A stretch of DNA of 21,996 bases, from the NCBI GenBank assembly GCA_033856235.1, contig JAWVFI010000026.1, positions 1-21,996 on the forward strand, read 5' to 3'. The notes beneath the pieces are model-generated. The model made no database searches, had not been told where the DNA came from, and saw only the letters and a list, made by a program, of their open reading frames with translations. The stretch's first letter is position 1; every line of letters begins with the position of its first letter. The position numbers were made by a program, and so were the translations under genes. This DNA comes from DASXRU01 sp033856235 (GTDB lineage Bacteria; Acidobacteriota; Blastocatellia; Pyrinomonadales; Pyrinomonadaceae). Below are positions 16,893 through 21,996 of the stretch, one piece after another.

Positions 16893-16967
16893 GACCGCCG
16901 ACTCCTGACCGCTAACTGCTGCTGCCGGCCGCTGCTGCCGACTGCCGACTGCTGACTGCGGACTGAT
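16893..16967 (+). repeat. GACTGCC-type heptad array before the DUF58 gene
   Basis: Two runs of seven-base units are visible. The first is degenerate (GACCGCC, GACTCCT, GACCGCT, AACTGCT at 16893-16920). The second is clean (GACTGCC, GACTGCT, GACTGCG, GACTGAT at 16940-16967). They are joined by GCTGCCG-like sequence that is out of phase with both. The array ends three bases before the DUF58 start and leaves no room for an ordinary ribosome binding site. Confidence 0.75.
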
Positions 16968-16970
16968 TCC

Positions 16971-18290
16971 ATGCGCTTTGTTTTCACACGTCTCTTCTAC
17001 CTGCTGCTCGCGCTGGGCTTTATTCCGCTCTCGCTGGCCTGGGGACGGCCGTGGCTGCGTTGGGTGACGCTCGCTTACGATCTTCTCATCCTGCTGGCCG
17101 CCATCATCGATGCACGCACCAGCGTTCTGCCTCCAGGAGTTCGCATTAACCGTGAATTCAGCGGGCGCTTTGCCGTCGGCGCCGAGACCGAGGTCCACGT
17201 GAAGGTCTCCAATCCCACTCGACGGCCATTGTCCCTGATGTTGAAGGACGAATATCCACCGCAAATGGAGATCTTCGGCCTACGAGAGTCACAGATGCGC
17301 GTGGCGGCCCAAAGCTCAGCGGCACTGGTTTACGGTTTGAAGCCGCCGAAGCGGGGACTGTTTCAGTTTGGCAACATCGCCGTGCGCTACCTGTCGCGCT
17401 TTGGCTTGGTTTGGCGTGAAAAGAAGATCAGTGAAGTGCAGTCGGTGAAGGTTTACCCAAATATGCGACGTGCGCGCGAGGCCGAGCTCAAGGCGTTAGG
17501 AGCGCGTTCGCTGGTCTCTTCGCACCGCAAAACGTCGTGGCGCGGCGAAGGCCGGGAATTCGAATCCATGCGCGACTATGTGCGGGGCGACGAGTTGCGT
17601 CATGTCTCCTGGACCGCCACCGCCCGGCGCGGCAAGCTGGTGACGCGTCAGTATCAAGTGGAACGAGACCAGACCATTCTGATTGCCATCGATGCGGGAC
17701 GATTGATGACCGCGCGCATCGAGCGCGAAACGAAATTGGATTCCGCGGTCCATGCCGCGCTGGCGCTAATGTCGGCTGCGGCCCGCGGGGGCGACAATTC
17801 CGGCCTCCTGGTTTTTGGTCGGCGCATCAAAGCTTTCTTACCGCCCCGGCGCGGCCGGGAACATATGGAAGCCGCGCTGGAAGCGCTGTACGCGGTGGAA
17901 CCGGAAATGATCGAGCCTTCATATGCTCGCGCCTTTGAATTCATTGCCGGCAACAGCAAGCGGCGTTCGCTGGTAGTAGTGCTTACGGATTTGGTTGACG
18001 AGGAAGGCTCGCGCGAGTTGCTTACGTCACTGCGATTGTTGCGTCCGCGTCACTTGCCGCTGGTAGTCACGATTGGCGATCGCGATTTGAAGGCCGTCGT
18101 CCGCGAACCGCCGGAGGACGCGCGAGAATTGTTTACCCAATCAGTGGCTGAAGAAATCATGTATCACCGCGAAGCTGCGTTGCGCCGGGTGGAATCGCAG
18201 GGAGGATTGGCGCTGGATGTAACGGCGGCCGCCCTGGCGCCGGCGTTGTTGGAAAAGTATCTGCAGGTTAAGGAGCGGGGGCTGCTGTAG
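16971..18290 (+). CDS. DUF58 domain protein
   Basis: The 439-residue protein has two N-terminal membrane segments (about 6-24 and 30-47). A beta-rich extracytoplasmic part follows (about 55-165), including KPPKRGLFQFGNIAVRY. The DUF58 core lies at 192-215, with GREFESMRDYVRGDELRHV followed by SW, and continues into a von Willebrand A-like domain: LIAIDAGRLM at 237-246, then DSAVHAALALMSAAARGGD and a strand-turn LVVVLTDLVDEEGS. The metal site is degenerate: the usual Asp-x-Ser/Gly-x-Ser pattern reads DAGRL here. DUF58 proteins are the usual partners of MoxR ATPases. The ATG at 16971 matches a normal hydrophobic N-terminus, but sits directly behind a repeat array with no visible ribosome site. 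It is the last gene of the plus-strand run. Confidence 0.9.
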   Translation: MRFVFTRLFYLLLALGFIPLSLAWGRPWLRWVTLAYDLLILLAAIIDARTSVLPPGVRINREFSGRFAVGAETEVHVKVSNPTRRPLSLMLKDEYPPQMEIFGLRESQMRVAAQSSAALVYGLKPPKRGLFQFGNIAVRYLSRFGLVWREKKISEVQSVKVYPNMRRAREAELKALGARSLVSSHRKTSWRGEGREFESMRDYVRGDELRHVSWTATARRGKLVTRQYQVERDQTILIAIDAGRLMTARIERETKLDSAVHAALALMSAAARGGDNSGLLVFGRRIKAFLPPRRGREHMEAALEALYAVEPEMIEPSYARAFEFIAGNSKRRSLVVVLTDLVDEEGSRELLTSLRLLRPRHLPLVVTIGDRDLKAVVREPPEDARELFTQSVAEEIMYHREAALRRVESQGGLALDVTAAALAPALLEKYLQVKERGLL

Positions 18291-18316
18291 TGGCATCAAC
18301 GCGCCTAACCGGCTAT

Positions 18317-18379
18317 AGAGTTCAGCTTTAGCTTGCAACTTTCTTTTTTCCTAAAAGCGCAAACTAAAGTTTGAACTCT
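18317..18379. repeat. Imperfect palindrome in the convergent gap between the DUF58 and SpoIIM-like genes
   Basis: AGAGTTCAGCTTTAGCTTGC (18317-18336) is matched by the reverse complement of 18359-18379 with two substitutions and one extra base, around a 22-base loop that contains TTCTTTTTTCC. The stem of about 20 bases is AT-rich. It may be a bidirectional terminator or a copy of a dispersed palindromic repeat. Confidence 0.7.
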
Positions 18380-18400
18380 GAACACCTCTGCCGTTCGGCA

Positions 18401-19381
18401 TCAAGTCCCAATGGTCCTTGATTCATCGCCGTGATCTCGACCCGCTAACAGTAAGTATGAAAACAGCGCGAGGCCGGTCAGGGCTCCGATGCCGAATTTG
18501 ATCGCCGGGTTAATCGGCGCCGGCGAGATAAATCCTTCGATAATTCCCGCCAGCACCAGCAAGGGCACGCAACCCATCACCAGCCGCACGGCTTCCATGC
18601 CTCGCGCTTTCAAGGCATCGCCGCGGGAAAGATCGCCCGGCACCAGCAGCGCGTAGCCAATCAGCAGCCCGCCGCCGCCCGCGATGAAGACACACGTCAA
18701 CTCAATCACTCCGTGGCCAATCATGAATGTGACCAGGTCATTGCCAAAGCCGGCACGATAAGTCAACGCCAGGATTGAGCCCGTATTGGCGCCAAACAGG
18801 GCCATCGAAAACAGCGTGCCGAGTCCAAAAAAGGCGCCCAGCGCAAAAGCATAAAAGGTCACCCGAATGTTGTGCGTGAAGATACTGGTCGAGCCAATCT
18901 GGTTCGCATCGTTTAGTTGCTCCCACCAATGCACCTTGGCCTCGATCGTGTAACGCATGAAGGGATTCACCTCGGCAAACTCCGACACATCCGGATCGTA
19001 GCGAGTACCCAGAAAGCCCACCAGCCCGAATAGGAAAAAGACGGCAAACGCCACGGTCGTGTAGCGCCAGGTGCGACGAAAAGTTTGCGGGAAGTCGTGA
19101 GTAAAGAATTCGCGGATGCGGCGTCCACCCTGGGCTTCCGCGCGATAAATACGGCCATGCGCGCGAATCACCAGGCTGTTTAGATAACTTATCAATCGCG
19201 GATCGCGTGACTCCGCTAACGCGATCGCCAGGTCGGAAGCCGTGCGTCGATAGCTGCGTCCCAGTTCGCGAACTTCCTCGCGATGCAAACCGCGAAGAGA
19301 TGACCGGTCCAAACGGGCCAGTAATTCCTCCAGACGTTCCCAGGCGGTTTTGCGTTCGGTGATGAAACGATCAAGTGCCAT
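18401..19381 (-). CDS. SpoIIM-like (stage II sporulation protein M family) membrane protein
   Basis: The 326-residue protein has a soluble Arg/Glu-rich N-terminal helical region (1-100). Hydrophobic segments follow at about 109-126, 172-196, 216-247, 264-283 and 295-313. Family hallmarks are THNIRVTFYAFALGAFFGLG (169-188), GHGVIELTCVFIAGGGGLL (222-240) and EGFISP (282-287). In Bacillus, SpoIIM acts with SpoIID and SpoIIP in engulfment. In non-sporulating bacteria, members sit beside MoxR/DUF58 genes and their role is unknown. The ATG at 19381 (minus strand) was chosen over one 29 codons upstream because that extension only translates heptad repeat sequence. AGGAAAT, one of the heptad units, provides an AGGA eight bases before the start. 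The gene is convergent to the DUF58 gene. Confidence 0.88.
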   Translation of the reverse strand: MALDRFITERKTAWERLEELLARLDRSSLRGLHREEVRELGRSYRRTASDLAIALAESRDPRLISYLNSLVIRAHGRIYRAEAQGGRRIREFFTHDFPQTFRRTWRYTTVAFAVFFLFGLVGFLGTRYDPDVSEFAEVNPFMRYTIEAKVHWWEQLNDANQIGSTSIFTHNIRVTFYAFALGAFFGLGTLFSMALFGANTGSILALTYRAGFGNDLVTFMIGHGVIELTCVFIAGGGGLLIGYALLVPGDLSRGDALKARGMEAVRLVMGCVPLLVLAGIIEGFISPAPINPAIKFGIGALTGLALFSYLLLAGRDHGDESRTIGT

Positions 19382-19414
19382 TGCTGATTTCCTATTGCCG
19401 ATTTCCGATTTACA
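19380..19414 (-). repeat. GGCAATC-type heptad array, left copy
   Basis: Five seven-base units read on the plus strand as ATTGCTG, ATTTCCT, ATTGCCG, ATTTCCG and ATTTACA. On the minus strand they read toward and into the start codon of the SpoIIM-like gene. They are the reverse-complement form of the array at 19461. Confidence 0.75.
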
Positions 19415-19448
19415 ATCCCACCGCGACCTTGAGCCCAATTCGAAGCGA

Positions 19449-20390
19449 ATGAAACCCAAAATCGGCAATCAGCAATCGGCCATCGGCAATGCTCTCGTCG
19501 AGTGTGTACCAAACTTCAGCGAAGGCCGCAAGCCCGAGACGATCGAGCGGCTGGTCCGGGCGATCGAATCAGTGAGCGGCGCCGTGGTGCTGGATACGCA
19601 CATTGACGCCGATCACAATCGCTCGGTGATCACCTTCGTGGCGCCGCCGGAAACAGTTGTCGCCGCTGCGGTGGCTGCGGTTGCGCTGGCTGCTGAGTTA
19701 ATCGATCTCCGCATCCACAACGGCCAGCATCCGCGCATCGGCGCCACCGATGTGCTGCCGTTCATACCCGTACGCGGCGTAACGATGGACCAATGCGTAG
19801 CCTTGGCGCACGAAGCCGGCGCCCGGATCTGGAAAGAACTGTCGATCCCCGTGTACTTCTACGAACGTGCCGCCTCGCGGCCCGATCGAGTAAATCTGGA
19901 GAACGTCCGGCGCAAGGGTTTCGAGCAATTAGGTGAAGAAATCGGTGTAGATCCTGATCGCGATCCGGACGTCGGCGTCGCGCGCCTGCATGAAAGCGCC
20001 GGAGCAATCGCTATCGGCGCCCGGCCGTTCCTGATTGCTTTTAACATCAACCTGCGTTCAGACGATTTGTCAGTTGCGAGGCAAATTGCACGGGCCGTAC
20101 GCGGCCGGGATGGCGGCTTGCGGATGTTGAAGGCGCTGGGTTTTCGGTTGGCCACGCGCGGGCTGGTCCAGGTTTCAATGAACCTCGTGGATTACGAAAC
20201 GACGGGATTGGCGCAGGCATACGAGGCTGTGCGCTCAGAGGCGGCCCGCCTCGGGGTTGAAATCGAGGGCACTGAACTTGTCGGATTAGTGCCGGAGGCG
20301 GCGCTCGATATGCAGGCTGAATATTTTTCGCGGTTGGAAAATTTCGATACCGACGCCGTGATTGAACACCGCCTGAAGTCGAAGTTGTAA
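19449..20390 (+). CDS. ftcD: Glutamate formimidoyltransferase
   Basis: The 313-residue cytosolic enzyme should move the formimino group from N-formimino-glutamate to tetrahydrofolate (EC 2.1.2.5), a late step of histidine degradation. Family motifs are ECVPNFSEGR (18-27), DADHNRSVITF (53-63), NGQHPRIGATDVLPFIPVRG (91-110, with the conserved His of the active site), FNINLRSDD (198-206) and EGTELVGLVPEAAL (273-286). The length fits the stand-alone transferase; no cyclodeaminase domain is fused. Relatives begin only a few residues before the ECVPNFSEGR motif. Here 17 residues precede it, and IGNQQSAIGN among them is translated heptad repeat. The start at ATG 19449 is the first that does not overlap the divergent gene, but its ribosome site is weak. 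No other histidine-degradation gene is in the window. Confidence 0.93.
   Translation: MKPKIGNQQSAIGNALVECVPNFSEGRKPETIERLVRAIESVSGAVVLDTHIDADHNRSVITFVAPPETVVAAAVAAVALAAELIDLRIHNGQHPRIGATDVLPFIPVRGVTMDQCVALAHEAGARIWKELSIPVYFYERAASRPDRVNLENVRRKGFEQLGEEIGVDPDRDPDVGVARLHESAGAIAIGARPFLIAFNINLRSDDLSVARQIARAVRGRDGGLRMLKALGFRLATRGLVQVSMNLVDYETTGLAQAYEAVRSEAARLGVEIEGTELVGLVPEAALDMQAEYFSRLENFDTDAVIEHRLKSKL
19461..19488 (+). repeat. GGCAATC-type heptad array, right copy, inside the ftcD 5' end
   Basis: Four units (ATCGGCA, ATCAGCA, ATCGGCC, ATCGGCA) lie within the first codons of the formimidoyltransferase gene. They mirror the array at 19380-19414, so the 67-base gap between the divergent genes is bracketed by inverted copies. 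Confidence 0.75.
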
Positions 20391-20465
20391 GGGCGGCACT
20401 CCGTGGCCACCCCCTTCGTCGGAATTAAATCTTGATTCTAAGGGGGCGGCCTCGGAGGGCCGCCC
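20391..20465. repeat. Long GC-rich palindrome in the convergent gap after ftcD
   Basis: The 26 bases at 20391-20416 (starting GGGCGGCACTCC) pair with 20440-20465 (ending GGAGGGCCGCCC) with only three mismatches, around a 23-base AT-rich loop. The left arm begins at the base after the ftcD stop codon, and the right arm ends seven bases before the stop of the converging gene. It fills the whole gap. It could be a bidirectional terminator or a copy of a dispersed palindromic repeat. Confidence 0.8.
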
Positions 20466-20472
20466 GTGCAAG

Positions 20473-21996
20473 TCAGGAGCCCAGTTTGATTATTGCGCGG
20501 CGCAATTTCGGGTGGCGTTGCAGCAGGCGCAAATACTTCGCTTCGTCGGTTCCGGCTTTAGCGCGAATCACTGCGACTGCCTGTTTCTTTTCTTCTGCGC
20601 CCCATTCCGGGATCTCTGGGATCATTGCCAGGACCAGAGCCAGATCCTCCAGGGCTGTCAGCTCTTCATGGTTCCAACCCTTGGTTGACAACCGCAGCGC
20701 TCGCTTTACCGACTCAACTGACCGTAGGCGGATAGCGTTGGCATCGCCTTTGAAACTGCCCGCCATGCGTCGCTGTATTGCCAGGCCAATATTTCGCACC
20801 TGAAAACGATCCCAACCGTTGCGGGCCAGGTCTGGATTTTTGGCGGCAGCTTTTTCGGCAACTGGAGTTTCGAAGATCATGTGACCGGCCGCCAGTTTGC
20901 GCAGCACGCGTGCCTGGGTACGATATCCCTTGCCCGCGCCGATCTTCTTTTCTTCAGCCAGCGTGAGTTTCATCAGCTCAGGCCGGACCGGACGGAAGCC
21001 GAGTTTCCGATAGAACCAGAACGCGCCGGACTCAATGCCTTCTTCGTTCTCGAAACCGATCTGATAAGGCTCAATGGAAAAAGCCGAAACACCCAGAAGC
21101 TGATTGAAAACGCGCAGCACGCGCGCATAAATCCAGGCCGTCTCGCCTTCGCGAAAAGTGTAGTAGAAGTTGAACCCGCCCTCGATCCGTTCGCATAGCG
21201 AAATGCCTTCGAAGTATCCCACCGGCACTCCGTTCTTGAAGATCATCGCCGAGTGATAGGCGCGCAACGGCAAGCGCCGCTCCGGCGGCACGCCATTAAA
21301 GAACAGATCCACTCCGCGGCCGAGCGGCGCGTGCAGTACGCGGCGCGCATCGCCATAAGTAAAGCCATGCAACTCGCGATAACGCGCCGCTGAAGTTTCC
21401 CGGGCCAGATCGAGAATCTTCTCGCCTCGCAATCGCGACAATTTCGTGATGCGAATCGGCGAAGACTCCAACTCGGCGGCGATGGAAACACCGCGACGGC
21501 TAATGAGTGGCCCGTCGTGAAGAAACGGTTTTCGGACGGGAATCTTCATCCCGGTACGCGTCGCTCGGAACGGAGGTGTCCAGCGCACGTGGAGCTTCAG
21601 TGAATCGTACAGTTCGGCTATGGTTTTGCCCGGAAGGTTCAGCGCCGCAAACCTGGCGATCATCCATTGCAGATCTTTTTCACGACCTTTAGCCGCGTTG
21701 ATCCACTCGCGATAGGGAACGTTGGCTTCGACTAGCGCGTCTTCTTCCAGCAGCGGCATGAATCTGGGAGTCACCGCTCCCAGCCGGTCCGGGTCATCAA
21801 GCCAGTCCCAGTCAATAGCTACCCGTGATGGATGCTTGCGCGCCAGCCAGCGAACCATTTCGAAACTGAAATTGCTGGTAACTGAAGTGCCGGCAATCCC
21901 GGAAACCTCCGGGTCATCGAGGGGCGAGAGATCGGCATCTTCATCGCCGAGCTTAGCAATGCGAGTCGAAAACTTTTTCAGTGCCTGCTCGACCAG
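20473..21996 (-). CDS. Large protein of unknown function with GNAT-like segment, N-terminus cut by the window
   Basis: The frame is open from the right edge through 20473, giving 508 visible residues. The ATG at 21858 lies inside a continuing sequence (SNFSFEMVRWLARKHPSR), so it is unlikely to be the start. The first third has WLARKHPSRVAIDWDWLDDP and helical segments. The middle (visible residues about 245-350) looks like an acetyltransferase fold: AYHSAMIFKNGVPVGYFEG as paired strands, ETAWIYARVLRVFNQLLGV as a helix, and SGAFWFYRKLGFRP, the typical GNAT end motif. The last 150 residues are helical and charged. No signal peptide or membrane segment is visible in this part. The family was not recognised, and no substrate can be proposed. 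It is convergent to ftcD across a long palindrome. Confidence 0.8.
   Translation of the reverse strand: MVEQALKKFSTRIAKLGDEDADLSPLDDPEVSGIAGTSVTSNFSFEMVRWLARKHPSRVAIDWDWLDDPDRLGAVTPRFMPLLEEDALVEANVPYREWINAAKGREKDLQWMIARFAALNLPGKTIAELYDSLKLHVRWTPPFRATRTGMKIPVRKPFLHDGPLISRRGVSIAAELESSPIRITKLSRLRGEKILDLARETSAARYRELHGFTYGDARRVLHAPLGRGVDLFFNGVPPERRLPLRAYHSAMIFKNGVPVGYFEGISLCERIEGGFNFYYTFREGETAWIYARVLRVFNQLLGVSAFSIEPYQIGFENEEGIESGAFWFYRKLGFRPVRPELMKLTLAEEKKIGAGKGYRTQARVLRKLAAGHMIFETPVAEKAAAKNPDLARNGWDRFQVRNIGLAIQRRMAGSFKGDANAIRLRSVESVKRALRLSTKGWNHEELTALEDLALVLAMIPEIPEWGAEEKKQAVAVIRAKAGTDEAKYLRLLQRHPKLRRAIIKLGS

Noticed and set aside
16852..16970. A CRISPR-like array
   Set aside because: The units are 6-7 bases long with no spacers and no cas genes; this is a simple tandem repeat.
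16632..17264. A 210-codon minus-strand frame across the MoxR/DUF58 border
   Set aside because: It reads through the simple repeats and antisense to two clear genes; its low-complexity SCSCSC stretch is translated repeat.

Overview
The window (about 22 kb, GC-rich) looks like chromosomal DNA of an acidobacterium, most likely of the Blastocatellia/Pyrinomonadaceae kind. This is an inference. It rests on two very large Oar-like TonB-dependent receptors with an N-terminal carboxypeptidase-regulatory-like domain, the conserved MoxR/DUF58/DUF4129/DUF4350 membrane cluster, and heptanucleotide tandem repeats at gene borders. No taxon marker is present. I saw no tRNA, rRNA, CRISPR array, insertion sequence or phage gene.

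Layout. (1) 1-948: the C-terminal end of a DUF512-type protein, then a small class I SAM methyltransferase. (2) 1259-12198: a surface and envelope block. Receptor 1 (1259-4843) is followed by a rho-independent terminator and a small exported protein (4948-5799). A gene-free stretch of about 400 bp comes next, then receptor 2 (6204-10073), a second terminator of related sequence, a promoter-like site, and two more copies of the same small exported protein family (10246-11196 and 11299-12198). The three small proteins share a recognisable consensus and resemble LolA-like outer-membrane-lipoprotein-sorting proteins, but their job is unknown. Their repeated placement behind receptors is the best candidate here for an undescribed functional pairing.

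(3) 12237-18290: five genes on the plus strand encode a polytopic membrane protein, a DUF4129 protein, a DUF4350 protein, a MoxR-type AAA+ ATPase and a DUF58 protein (degenerate von Willebrand A-like). A SpoIIM-like membrane protein follows convergently (18401-19381, minus). Gene sets of this kind recur in many phyla and are thought to act in envelope assembly or stress, with MoxR as a chaperone acting with the DUF58 protein. The substrate is not known.

(4) 19449-20390: glutamate formimidoyltransferase (histidine degradation), divergent from the SpoIIM-like gene. (5) 20473-21996: a large minus-strand protein of unknown function with a GNAT-like segment, running off the right edge.

Non-coding structure is unusually rich at the gene borders. 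There are two terminators after the receptors, a GACTGCC-type heptad array and an AGGAGC hexamer array before the DUF58 gene, and a mirrored pair of GGCAATC heptad arrays between the SpoIIM-like and formimidoyltransferase genes. Two long imperfect palindromes lie in the two convergent gaps (18317-18379 and 20391-20465).
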